Source: Holophagales bacterium
GTDB lineage: Bacteria > Acidobacteriota > Thermoanaerobaculia > Multivoradales > Multivoraceae
Length of the DNA stretch: 64,000 bases
Direction of reading: 5' to 3'
NCBI GenBank assembly: GCA_009836625.1
Contig: VXVC01000001.1
Location: 1 to 64,000 of the forward strand
Shown here in pieces: positions 28,709 through 39,256 of this stretch (positions within the stretch are counted from its first letter, which is position 1; each line of letters begins with the position of its first letter). The notes under the pieces are model-generated. The model was not told the DNA's origin and made no database searches. It worked only from the letters and a program-made list of their open reading frames with translations. The position numbers were made by a program, and so were the translations under genes.

Positions 28709-30082
28709 ATGCAACAGACAAGAACCAGGCACGATCGCCAGCTTCCGCCGGGCCCGCCACGGAAGAAGCTCCAGACCATGCGCCGGCTGGCGGCCGACTA
28801 CACCGGCTTCTTCCACTGGCTCCACGAACAGTGGGGCGACATCGTCTACTTCGAGGTGCCCAACGGCGGGCACTGCGCGGTCTTCGATCCGGACATCGCC
28901 GAGGAGGCCCTCGGGCGGAAGCCGGAGCTGTTCCAGAAAGACACGCCGGCTTACGCCTTCGAGGTCATTCAGTCCCCCTGTCTTGCCAGGACGCCGTTCG
29001 GCGACGAGCACCGACGTCTCACGGATCTCATGGTCACCGCGTTTACCCCTGAGCGGACCGCGGCGTTCAGGCGGATCGCCGTCTCGGAAGCGTCGTCCTT
29101 CGCCGGGGAGCTCACCGCGGGAAGCACCGTCGATTTCCGGGCCGAGGTCGAGCGCTACACATGGAACGCGCTGACGACTTCGATGCTCGGCGCCGGGCGT
29201 GAACTGGGTCCGGGGCCGGGTCTGGCCATGATGAGGGCAGCCAAGCTCAGCTTCATCGTGTTCGCCATGCCCGGATACAAGCTGATCAGGAAACTGCCCC
29301 TGCCGCACGATCTGAAGGCGCGCAAGGCGATCAGGCCGCTCGACACGGCCGTGTACGACTCGATCCGGAAGGCCAGGGATCCCGACAGCCGGGAAACGAG
29401 TCTGATCGCGCACTTCGTCCAGGCGACGGAGCGGGGAGAGTCGGACTGGTCCTTCAGCAGTGACTCGGAGATTCGCGACGAGGCGTATGCGGCTTTCGTT
29501 GGCGCCTGGGATCCGGCTGTGCATGCGATGGCCTACATTCCGCACTACCTGAGCCGCAATCCGGCGGTTCGGGCGCGGCTCGAGGAGGAAGTGGATCGCG
29601 TCGCCGGCGACCGGCCGCTGCGTGCCGAGGACCTCGAGCGGCTCCCTTACACGGAGGCCGTTTTCAACGAGCTGCTTCGTCTTCAGCCTGCGGCACCGCT
29701 CCTGGTGCCCCGCAGGGCGGTGCGGGACACGTCGCTCGGCGGTTACTTCATCCCGAAGGGCACTCTGGTCGAGGTCGTTACGCACGTGATGCACCGCCGG
29801 GTCGAGTACTGGCGGGACGGCGAAGAGTTCAGGCCTGAGCGCTGGCTGGAGGGACAGGCATGCCCACGGGGGGTCTACAAGCCGTTCGGCATAGAGCCCA
29901 GAGGCTGCAAGGGCATACCCCTGGGTATGGCCGTGCTGGTGTCCGGACTGGCCGCTCTGGCCCGGAAATGGCGACTGGAACCTGAATCTGACGAGTTGCC
30001 GGCCGACGGCCTGGAGGTCGGGATCCTGAGCAGTCCCATCCGCACCAGGGTGGTGTCCCGAAGAGCCGGGCAAGCCGCGTAG
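28709..30082 (+). CDS. Cytochrome P450-like protein, divergent
   Basis: LPPGPPRKKL, ELLR (ExxR), EFRPERWL, heme-binding-like PFGIEPRGCKGIPLGMA. Confidence 0.88.
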   Translation: MQQTRTRHDRQLPPGPPRKKLQTMRRLAADYTGFFHWLHEQWGDIVYFEVPNGGHCAVFDPDIAEEALGRKPELFQKDTPAYAFEVIQSPCLARTPFGDEHRRLTDLMVTAFTPERTAAFRRIAVSEASSFAGELTAGSTVDFRAEVERYTWNALTTSMLGAGRELGPGPGLAMMRAAKLSFIVFAMPGYKLIRKLPLPHDLKARKAIRPLDTAVYDSIRKARDPDSRETSLIAHFVQATERGESDWSFSSDSEIRDEAYAAFVGAWDPAVHAMAYIPHYLSRNPAVRARLEEEVDRVAGDRPLRAEDLERLPYTEAVFNELLRLQPAAPLLVPRRAVRDTSLGGYFIPKGTLVEVVTHVMHRRVEYWRDGEEFRPERWLEGQACPRGVYKPFGIEPRGCKGIPLGMAVLVSGLAALARKWRLEPESDELPADGLEVGILSSPIRTRVVSRRAGQAA

Positions 30083-30140
30083 CGTAGCTCCTGTGGCATC
30101 ATCGGCGGCTGTTCCCGAACAGCGGTCGAAGGAGACAGGC

Positions 30141-31352
30141 ATGGGCAGGTACGGTCTGACGGACGAGGTGGTCGAACTCCGCGAGCGGATGTCGGAGTTC
30201 ATCGACGGCGAGGTGATTCCGGCCGAACCGGAGCTGGACTCGGAGTCCGGTGAGGACCGCTCGCGCGGCCGGCTGGCCGAACTCAAGGCACTGGCCAAGC
30301 AGCGGGGCCTGTGGGCCCTGGGGCATCCCGCGGAGATCGGCGGCGGCGGGCTGCCGCTCATGCCCTTCGTCTACCTGAACGAAATCATCGGCCGCTCGCA
30401 CTACGGGCAGGTCGCCGTCGGCTCCGCGTCGATGCAGGACTCGATCATGCTCCACCTCTACGCCAGCGACGAGCAAAGGGAGCGCTGGCTCAAGCCGCTG
30501 GTGGCGGGCGACATCTACCCCTCCGTCGGCCTCACCGAGCCGGAGGTGGCCGGCTCCGATCCGACCCTGATGCAGACCCGGGCGGTGCTCGACGGCGACG
30601 ACTGGGTGATCAACGGCCACAAGTGGTTCACCAGCGGCGCCAGCCGGGCAGCGTTCACGACCTGCTTCGCGTTGACCGAGCCGGAGGCCCAGGGGCACCG
30701 CAAGTTCTCCTCGATCATCGTGCCGACCGACACTCCCGGCTACGAGATCGTTCGCGCGGTGCCGACGATGGGCACCACGTCCGGCCAGCACTGCGAGGTG
30801 CGCTACAACGACGTCCGGGTGCCCAAGGACAACTTGCTCGGCGGCCGCGGCGAAGGCTTCGTCATCGCCCAGAGGCGTCTGGGCCCGGGCCGAATCTTCC
30901 ACTGCATGAGGTGGCTGGGCCAGGCCCAGCGCGCCTTCGAGCTGATGTGTGACCGCGCCAAGTCGCGCTGGGCGCATGGTTCCTACCTCTCGGAGAAGGG
31001 CGAGATCCAGCGATACGTCGCCGAGTCGGCCGCCGAGATCCAGGCCGCCCGGCTGATGACCCTGGACGCCGCCGAGGCGATGGACCGGGGCGAGCAGGCG
31101 CGGGTCGAGATCTCCCTGATCAAGTTCTGGGGCGCGCGGATGCTCCACAACGTGATCGACCGGGCGATCCAGGTCCACGGCGCCCTGGGCGTGACCGGCG
31201 ACACGCCGCTCGAGAAGATGTACCGCGAGGCGCGCTACGCTCGGCTCTACGACGGCCCGGACGAGGTTCACCGGATGGTCGTGGCGCGGCGCATCCTGCG
31301 CGATCCGCTGGGCCGGGTGCCATGGGGCACGATCAACGGTGGCGAGAACTAA
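30141..31352 (+). CDS. Acyl-CoA dehydrogenase
   Basis: VGLTEPEVAGSDPTLMQTRA, INGHKWFTSGA, IQVHGALGVTGDTPLEKMYREARYARLYDGPDEVHRMVVARRIL. Confidence 0.93.
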   Translation: MGRYGLTDEVVELRERMSEFIDGEVIPAEPELDSESGEDRSRGRLAELKALAKQRGLWALGHPAEIGGGGLPLMPFVYLNEIIGRSHYGQVAVGSASMQDSIMLHLYASDEQRERWLKPLVAGDIYPSVGLTEPEVAGSDPTLMQTRAVLDGDDWVINGHKWFTSGASRAAFTTCFALTEPEAQGHRKFSSIIVPTDTPGYEIVRAVPTMGTTSGQHCEVRYNDVRVPKDNLLGGRGEGFVIAQRRLGPGRIFHCMRWLGQAQRAFELMCDRAKSRWAHGSYLSEKGEIQRYVAESAAEIQAARLMTLDAAEAMDRGEQARVEISLIKFWGARMLHNVIDRAIQVHGALGVTGDTPLEKMYREARYARLYDGPDEVHRMVVARRILRDPLGRVPWGTINGGEN

Positions 31353-32733
31353 CGGAATCCCAGCACTGGGGTCGCAGGCGTTTCTCGCGGCGGTGAGTCT
31401 TGCTGCTCTTGGAGCAGGTTGCGTGAGTCCGCCGCCCATAGCGGCGCAACTGCGCGCCGGGGCCGCCGCGGTCGAAATCACGCCGCCGGCCGGCTCCCTG
31501 CTCTACGGCTACGGCGCGCGCGGGACGAACCGGTCGGCGGGAGTTCACGACCCGCTCTACGCGCGCGCCCTGGTGCTCGAGGCGGGCGGAGAGACGGTCG
31601 CGCTGGTCACGCTCGATCTCGGCTCGATCCGCAAGGAGAACACCCTGCCGATACGGCAGGCGGTCCTGGATGCCGCCGGCTTCGACCACGTTCTGCTGAA
31701 CGCTTCCCACACGCATTCCGCGCCGCTGTTCGAAGCGGACTTCCCGAGCGCCGGGAGTCCGTGGGTCGAGGAACTGGAAGGGAAGATCGTGACGGTCGTT
31801 CTGGAGGCTCACGCCACTCTCCGCCCGGCGCGAGTCGCGGTGGGCTGGGGCCGCGCGAGCGAGGGGCACAACCGGCGCCGGGTGCTCACTGACGGCAGCG
31901 TCGAGATGTTCTGGCGCAACCGCGACCGCCTGCCGACCGCGCCGCTCGACGAGTCCGTCGGCGTGCTGGCGGTCGACGGCGCGGATGGCGAAGCGATCGC
32001 CACGGTGGTCAACTTTGCCGTTCACCCGGTCATCCTCGGGCCCGAGAACATGCTCGTCTCGGCCGACTATCCGGGCGCGATGGCGGCTCTGGTCGCCGAG
32101 CGCGGAGGCGGTGTGCCGATGCTCCTCCAGGGCGCCGCCGGCGACATCAACCCGTTCTGGGACAAGACGCCGCCCGCGGAAGGGGGCTTCGAGCAGGTCC
32201 GGATGGCGGGAGAGCGGCTGGGCCAGGAGGTGCTCCGCGTCCGCGCCGACCTGGCGGCGGCGGATGCGTTCCACGATCCGGCGACCCTGTCCGTGAAGCG
32301 CCACCTGGTGACGCTCGAGCCGCGCTGGGACCTGGCCTCCCCGGTGGTCGAGGAGGGCTTCCGGCGCCACGGTCTGGAAGCGTCGCTTCAGAGGTACCGC
32401 GCGCGCTTCCCTCGCGAACGGGAGGCCGAAGTGAACACGCTCGTCCTCGGCGAGCGCGGCGCAGGCCAGTTCGCCCTGGCCACCTTCCCGGGCGAGTTCT
32501 TCGTCGAGCACCAACTCCGCCTGCGGGCCGAGGCCCAGGTGCCCCATGTCTTCTTCGCCGGCTACACGAACGGCGAACTCGCCTACTTCCCCACGATCGC
32601 CGCGGCGGCCCAGGGCGGCTACGGTGGCAGGGAAGCTACGATCGTCGAGGTCGGCGCCGGCGAGAAGCTGGTCGATCTGGCCGCGATCTCGATCCTCGAA
32701 CAGGCCGGTTGGCTGCACGACGCGCCCCCTTGA
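31339..32733 (+). CDS. Neutral/alkaline non-lysosomal ceramidase N-terminal-domain-like protein
   Basis: AAVEITPPAGSLLYGYGARG, LVTLDLGSI, LLNASHTHSAPLFE, LLQGAAGDINPFWD, FFAGYTNGELAYFPT. Confidence 0.8.
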   Translation: MARTNGIPALGSQAFLAAVSLAALGAGCVSPPPIAAQLRAGAAAVEITPPAGSLLYGYGARGTNRSAGVHDPLYARALVLEAGGETVALVTLDLGSIRKENTLPIRQAVLDAAGFDHVLLNASHTHSAPLFEADFPSAGSPWVEELEGKIVTVVLEAHATLRPARVAVGWGRASEGHNRRRVLTDGSVEMFWRNRDRLPTAPLDESVGVLAVDGADGEAIATVVNFAVHPVILGPENMLVSADYPGAMAALVAERGGGVPMLLQGAAGDINPFWDKTPPAEGGFEQVRMAGERLGQEVLRVRADLAAADAFHDPATLSVKRHLVTLEPRWDLASPVVEEGFRRHGLEASLQRYRARFPREREAEVNTLVLGERGAGQFALATFPGEFFVEHQLRLRAEAQVPHVFFAGYTNGELAYFPTIAAAAQGGYGGREATIVEVGAGEKLVDLAAISILEQAGWLHDAPP

Positions 32734-32777
32734 GACCGGCCACTCCAACCCGAACCGCCCCTCCAGGAGGCCTCGTC

Positions 32778-34711
<1,934 letters not shown>

Positions 34712-34712
<1 letters not shown>

Positions 34713-34730
34713 CCCGGAGCACAGCCGGGC
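34712..34730. terminator. Possible bidirectional hairpin between convergent genes
   Basis: GCCCGG-AGCACAG-CCGGGC 6-bp stem between S9 peptidase stop and porin stop; no T tract. Confidence 0.35.
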
Positions 34731-34731
34731 G

Positions 34732-35898
34732 CTAGAAGTCGAAGTGCAGGAACAGGCCGAGGTGTTCGGCCGATCCGGCGCCGTCAAGGTCGGTCGACAC
34801 GTAGTTCGCGAGGACACGCAGGTTGTCGCGGAGATACCAGTTGAGGGCCAGGGAGAGGCTCTGCTGACTACCACCTGGAACCGAGCCATCGCTCAGATCG
34901 ATGCGGTCCCAGCGGGCCGCGAGTTCCCAGGCGCCTCTGCCTTCGGGCACGGGCGTTTTCGGGCTTAGCCGGGTGAAGGTGCGGGAGCTGCGGCTGTAGG
35001 GCTTCCGCTCTCCGGTGAGGAACCAGCCAGCCTCAACGTATTGGGCGTCGAACCGGGCGTTCCGTCCCTCCGTCACCAGGTCGACCTGGGCGGACAGCGC
35101 CTCGCCCTGTAGCCAGAACGAACTTCGGGCAAGCACGAACTCGGCGCCCAGCAGTCGCATGCCGTCGGCGGGCAGCCATCCGGTGTTCACCGTGCGCGGC
35201 GCGAGCCTGACGCCGGCGCGGCCGCGCAGACGCACGGCGTCCGCGGTGGGCTGACGGTGCGAGACGGCCACGCCGAGATGGAGCAGGAGATCGCTTCCTT
35301 CGTCTCCGTCGAGGGCGAGACCGGTAAGGCGGCCGGTCAGGCTCCAGTCCGACCCGGGCCGCATGTCGTAGCCGTCGCTGTCGCGGAAGGCGCCCACCGC
35401 CCAGGCGACGCGGTCGCCGGAAAGCCGGTCGTGGATCATGAAGCCGAGGTTGCGGCCCGGCGCCAGGGCCGTGGCTGCGGCCGGACGCGCGATGAAGGAA
35501 TGGTAGTTGGACGACTGGAGAATGGAGAGGCTGAACGGCTCCTTGAAGTGGCCCGCCCGGAAGGTGGCCGCGCCATCGTTCGGCGTTGCCTCGAGGAAGA
35601 CGTCCGTGGGCACGATGTCGCCGCTTGCGATGTCGTGCTCGATCTTGAACGTGAACCGGTCGAGGAACTCGCCGTTCAGCACCAGGCGGGCTCGCCGCCA
35701 GTCGACGCCGTCCTCGAAGTCGAACCGTTCTTCCAGGGCCGGGTCGGGGGAGGAAGAGCTGGCTTCGACGTGGACTCGCCCGCCGACGGAGATGTCGAAG
35801 GCTCCCTCGTCGGCCTGTGTCGTCGTGGCCACGCTGACCAGTAGCAGCCCGGCAAGAGCCGGAGAACGGACCATTCGTACTCCTCGCTGGGTCTGCAT
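34732..35898 (-). CDS. Phosphate-selective porin O/P-like outer-membrane protein
   Basis: Signal peptide; FRAGHFKEPFSLSILQSSNYHSFIARPAAATALAPGRNLGFMIHDRL; DLSDGSVPGGSQQSLSLALNWYLRDNLRVLANYVSTDLDG...HLGLFLHFDF C-term; divergent from phoB. Confidence 0.82.
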   Translation of the reverse strand: MQTQRGVRMVRSPALAGLLLVSVATTTQADEGAFDISVGGRVHVEASSSSPDPALEERFDFEDGVDWRRARLVLNGEFLDRFTFKIEHDIASGDIVPTDVFLEATPNDGAATFRAGHFKEPFSLSILQSSNYHSFIARPAAATALAPGRNLGFMIHDRLSGDRVAWAVGAFRDSDGYDMRPGSDWSLTGRLTGLALDGDEGSDLLLHLGVAVSHRQPTADAVRLRGRAGVRLAPRTVNTGWLPADGMRLLGAEFVLARSSFWLQGEALSAQVDLVTEGRNARFDAQYVEAGWFLTGERKPYSRSSRTFTRLSPKTPVPEGRGAWELAARWDRIDLSDGSVPGGSQQSLSLALNWYLRDNLRVLANYVSTDLDGAGSAEHLGLFLHFDF

Positions 35899-35964
35899 GG
35901 GTCTCGGTGGTTTTCGACAGCAGCCGGCCCGGCGGCCGCTCGCGCCGCTACGTTCCTAGGAAGG

Positions 35965-35982
35965 CGTGAAGAGACCGTGAAG
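35965..35982 (-). promoter_or_regulatory. Candidate PHO box for the porin (minus strand CTTCACG-GTCT-CTTCACG)
   Basis: Perfect 7-4-7 direct repeat, ~67 bp upstream of porin start. Confidence 0.7.
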
Positions 35983-35987
35983 ATGGG

Positions 35988-36005
35988 CTTTATCGCCCGT
36001 TCACG
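35988..36005 (+). promoter_or_regulatory. Candidate weaker PHO box upstream of phoB: CTTTATC-GCCC-GTTCACG
   Basis: Same 7-4-7 geometry, second half-site 6/7 to CTTCACG, first half 4/7; ~55 bp before phoB ATG. Confidence 0.45.
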
Positions 36006-36059
36006 AAAGTCTGGCTAGCCTTGGCCCACGTCAAACGTGCTGGAGGTCCCGGACGTTCC

Positions 36060-36755
36060 ATGAGCGCCACGAAGGTCGTCGTCATCGAGGACGAATCCGA
36101 CATCCTTGAGCTGATCGAGTACAACCTCCGGCGGGAGGGCTTCGAGGTCGCGACCGCGACCAGCGGTCGCAGCGGTCTTTCCGTGATCGGTCGCGAAAAG
36201 CCGGACATCGTGCTGCTCGACCTGTTGCTGCCCGGTCTGGACGGTCTGGACGTCTGCCGGCGCCTTCGCGCCGTGGAGTCGACGCGCGACCTGCCCGTGA
36301 TCATGGTCACGGCTCGCGGCGAGGAGAGCGATGTCGTCCTGGGTCTGGGCGTCGGCGCCGACGACTACATCCACAAACCCTTCAGCCCACGCGAACTGAT
36401 TGCCCGTGTCCGGGCGGTCCTGCGGCGGGGGCCGATACGCGATAGCGATCCGGATCGGACGATCGTACGGGGCCCGCTCGCGATCAACCCGGTCCGGCAC
36501 CGGATCAAGGTCGACGGCCGGCGTGTTGAGTTCACGCCTACCGAGTTCCGGCTGCTGCACTTCCTGGCTTCGCATCCGGGCCGTGTGTTCACCCGTGGCC
36601 AACTGCTCGACCGGGCGATCGGAGACCGGGCCGTGGTCATCGACCGGAACATCGACGTCCATGTGCGTGCGGTGCGCAGGAAACTCGGAGCGCACCGCGG
36701 CCTGATCCGGACCGTGCGCGGCATCGGCTACTGCTTCCGCGACGAAGGAAGTTAG
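36060..36755 (+). CDS. phoB: Two-component response regulator (OmpR/PhoB family)
   Basis: VVIEDESDILELIEYNLRREGFEV, PDIVLLDLLLPGLDGLDVC, winged-helix C-term FTPTEFRLLHFLASHPGRVFTRGQLLD...VRTVRGIGYCF. Confidence 0.92.
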   Translation: MSATKVVVIEDESDILELIEYNLRREGFEVATATSGRSGLSVIGREKPDIVLLDLLLPGLDGLDVCRRLRAVESTRDLPVIMVTARGEESDVVLGLGVGADDYIHKPFSPRELIARVRAVLRRGPIRDSDPDRTIVRGPLAINPVRHRIKVDGRRVEFTPTEFRLLHFLASHPGRVFTRGQLLDRAIGDRAVVIDRNIDVHVRAVRRKLGAHRGLIRTVRGIGYCFRDEGS

Positions 36756-36824
36756 CGGCGCATCGCCCTGGGTGTAGGTTGTCAGGAGCCGGTTCGGCTG
36801 CTTCGCTGCCGCCCGGGAGCTTCC

Positions 36825-38204
36825 ATGATTCGCTCACCTCTGTTCTGGCGCCTCTTTCTGGGCGGGATCGCGCTGCTGACCTCGGGTTTCCTGCTGGGCG
36901 GAGCGGTGGCCTCGGGCCGGGTCGGCGCGGTCCTGGTTTGGACCGTGGCGCTCCTGGCCGGCGTCGGTGTGGGTCTGGCCGCCGGCGGTCTGGCGAAGCG
37001 AGCGCGGCGTCTGCTGGCAAGGGCCTCGACGCTCGGCTCGCCCGCGCCTCCAGGAGAGGCGGGTTCCGGTGATGAACTCGCCCGCCTCGAGGTCTTTCTC
37101 GCGGAGAACGAGGCGCGCTTCGTGGAACAGGTGGAACAGCTCAAGGCGGAACGCAACCGGTTGACGGCGGTGCTGGGCGGCATGGTCGAAGGGGTGGTGG
37201 CGATCGATCGCGACCGGCGGGTGCTGCACCTGAACGCGGTGGCCGCGCACTGGTTCGGGCGCCCGGGGCCGGACTTGGCGGTCGGACGTCCGATCTACGA
37301 GTTGTCGCGGCAGCCGGAGATCTCCGGCGCCCTGATCGAGGCGATGGAGAAACGGGCGCAGGTGAGTCGGACCTTCGGGCTGGTGCGCCTGGCCGGCGAG
37401 GACGGCGGTCCTGACAGGTTCGAGCTCAACGCATCGCCCCTGCTCTCGTCCCGGCGGGACGGCGAACTGGTTGAAGGGGCGGTGGCTGTGATCCACGACA
37501 TCACGGAGCTGGAGCGGCTGGAGAGCGTGCGCCGCGACTTCGTGTCGAATGTCTCGCACGAGCTGAAGACGCCGCTGACCGCCATTCGCGGCTACGTGGA
37601 AACGCTGCTGGACGCCGATCCGATCGACGGCCCGACGCGGGGTCGCTTCCTGCGCAAGATCCGCAGGCAGAGCAACCGTCTGGGCGCGCTGGTCTCCGAT
37701 CTGCTCATACTGTCGCGGATCGAGTCCTCGACCGAGCCTCCGGAGAAGGTCCTCGACCTGCGGTCTGCGGCCGGCGAAGTGTTGAATCTGCTCGGTCCGG
37801 CCAGCGAGGAGCGGGGTCTCGAGCTGGTCGCGGAGTTCCCCGACGAGGCGGTCGAGGTGCTGGGCGAAGAGGAAGCGATCCGGCAGGCGCTGTCGAACCT
37901 GGTCGACAACGCGGTCAAGTACTCGTCGGCAGGCGGTCGCGTGCTGGTCCGCCTGCGGGCGCAGAACGGGCGGGCGGTGCTCGAGGTCGAAGACGAGGGA
38001 CCGGGTATCGCCAGCGAACACCTGGAGCGGATCTTCGAACGCTTCTACCGTGTCGACCGCGCCCGCTCAAGGGAACTCGGCGGCACCGGCCTGGGCCTGG
38101 CGATCGTCAAGAACGTCGCCAGACGACACGGCGGGGGAGTGGAGGTGGAGAGCGAACGGGGACGGGGCTCCACCTTCCGGCTCTGGTTGCCTGCGGCAGA
38201 ATGA
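36825..38204 (+). CDS. phoR: Sensor histidine kinase (PhoR-like)
   Basis: PAS-like domain, FVSNVSHELKTPLTAIRGYVETLLD H-box, NLVDNAVKYS N-box, GTGLGLAIVKNVARRHGG G-box. Confidence 0.92.
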   Translation: MIRSPLFWRLFLGGIALLTSGFLLGGAVASGRVGAVLVWTVALLAGVGVGLAAGGLAKRARRLLARASTLGSPAPPGEAGSGDELARLEVFLAENEARFVEQVEQLKAERNRLTAVLGGMVEGVVAIDRDRRVLHLNAVAAHWFGRPGPDLAVGRPIYELSRQPEISGALIEAMEKRAQVSRTFGLVRLAGEDGGPDRFELNASPLLSSRRDGELVEGAVAVIHDITELERLESVRRDFVSNVSHELKTPLTAIRGYVETLLDADPIDGPTRGRFLRKIRRQSNRLGALVSDLLILSRIESSTEPPEKVLDLRSAAGEVLNLLGPASEERGLELVAEFPDEAVEVLGEEEAIRQALSNLVDNAVKYSSAGGRVLVRLRAQNGRAVLEVEDEGPGIASEHLERIFERFYRVDRARSRELGGTGLGLAIVKNVARRHGGGVEVESERGRGSTFRLWLPAAE

Positions 38205-38228
38205 GGCCTGCTCGCAGAATGAGGTGTA

Positions 38229-38246
38229 CTTCACGCATTCTTCACA
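38229..38246 (+). promoter_or_regulatory. Candidate PHO box upstream of phoU: CTTCACG-CATT-CTTCACA
   Basis: 7-4-7 direct repeat, 13/14 half-site identity, ~36 bp before phoU start. Confidence 0.65.
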
Positions 38247-38281
38247 CGGCTGCGTGACATTCCCCGGCGAGGATCAAGGGT

Positions 38282-38938
38282 TTGGGAATCCATCTGCAGC
38301 GCGATCTGGACGAAGTGACGCGGTCGCTCCTCGAGGTGGCGGCGATGGTCGAGGACATGATCGCGAAGTCGCTGCGGGCGCTCCGGGAGCGGAGCGTCGA
38401 TCTGGCCCATGAGGTTCAGCGTCAGGACCGCGTCATCGATGCCCGGGAGATCGAGGTCGAGGAGGAGTGCCTCAAGATCCTGGCCCTGCACTCGCCGGTG
38501 GCGTCGGACCTCCGGATGGTCGTGACCTGGCTCAAGGTGAACAACGACCTCGAACGCGCGGGGGACCTGGCCCGGAACCTCGCCGAGCGGGCGGAGAGTC
38601 TCGCCGTGGCGGAGCCGGTCGAGATCCCGCGGGAGATCTGGGCCATGGCCGAGCGGATCCCGAAGATGCTGCGCTCGGCGCTGGATGCGGTTGTCGGAGG
38701 CGACACGGAACTCGCCCGTTCGGTCATTGCCGAGGACGAGGTCGTCGACCGAAGCCACGAGGCGATGTACGGCGTGGTGGCGGCGATGATCGAGGAAGAG
38801 CCCGGCTCCGCGGCGGTCTGCATCCAGTTCCTGTCGATCTCGCGCTACCTGGAGCGGATGGCGGATCTGGCGACGAACATAGCCGAGGACGTCGTCTTCC
38901 TGGTCGACGGCGAGGTGGTGCGCCACCAGGCGCTCTAG
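38282..38938 (+). CDS. phoU: Phosphate signalling complex protein PhoU
   Basis: LQRDLDEVTRSLLEVAAMVEDMIAKSLRAL...ALHSPVASDLRMVVTWLKVNNDLERAGDLARNLAERA; TTG start. Confidence 0.93.
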   Translation: MGIHLQRDLDEVTRSLLEVAAMVEDMIAKSLRALRERSVDLAHEVQRQDRVIDAREIEVEEECLKILALHSPVASDLRMVVTWLKVNNDLERAGDLARNLAERAESLAVAEPVEIPREIWAMAERIPKMLRSALDAVVGGDTELARSVIAEDEVVDRSHEAMYGVVAAMIEEEPGSAAVCIQFLSISRYLERMADLATNIAEDVVFLVDGEVVRHQAL

Positions 38939-38944
38939 GGGGGG

Positions 38945-38973
38945 TTTACGGCTGCCGCAGAAGCGGCTAGACT
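38945..38973 (+). promoter_or_regulatory. Candidate promoter of tRNA-Thr/tuf: TTTACG-N17-TAGACT
   Basis: Same TAGACT -10-like hexamer as the 7494-7522 promoter; 17-bp spacer. Confidence 0.5.
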
Positions 38974-39111
38974 CCGCCCCTTCCCCGCGAAGCACCGCAG
39001 GAGTCTGCTCCGAGGTGCGGGTCGCATTGCGTGTCGAGGGTCGACCTGGGGAGCGGAAACGGGGGTCCCGAACACACCAGAGACTTGAAGGCGGGGAAAC
39101 CTGAGACGGCT

Positions 39112-39186
39112 GCCCACGTGGCTCAGGGGTAGAGCACTTCCTTGGTAAGGAAGGGGTCACCGGTTCAAATCCGGTCGTGGGCTCCA
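39112..39186 (+). tRNA. tRNA-Thr (anticodon GGT)
   Basis: GCCCACG/CGTGGGC acceptor, loop TTGGTAA, encoded CCA. Confidence 0.95.
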
Positions 39187-39256
39187 GACAGGCTTATCCA
39201 GGCAGAACACAAACACGGACAGTTGATCCGCTGAGGCGGGAGAGGCAACGAGCGTC

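Noticed and set aside
27719-30361. 880-aa minus ORF across both P450 genes
   Set aside because: Out-of-frame with the P450 on the minus strand and antisense to the other; low-complexity translation
39050-39063. GGAGCGGAAACGGG near the right edge of the 31-kb block resembles the inverted tRNA-Gly 3' end
   Set aside because: Short, needs a gap and mismatches; not distinguishable from chance in GC-rich DNA, so not claimed as an att site
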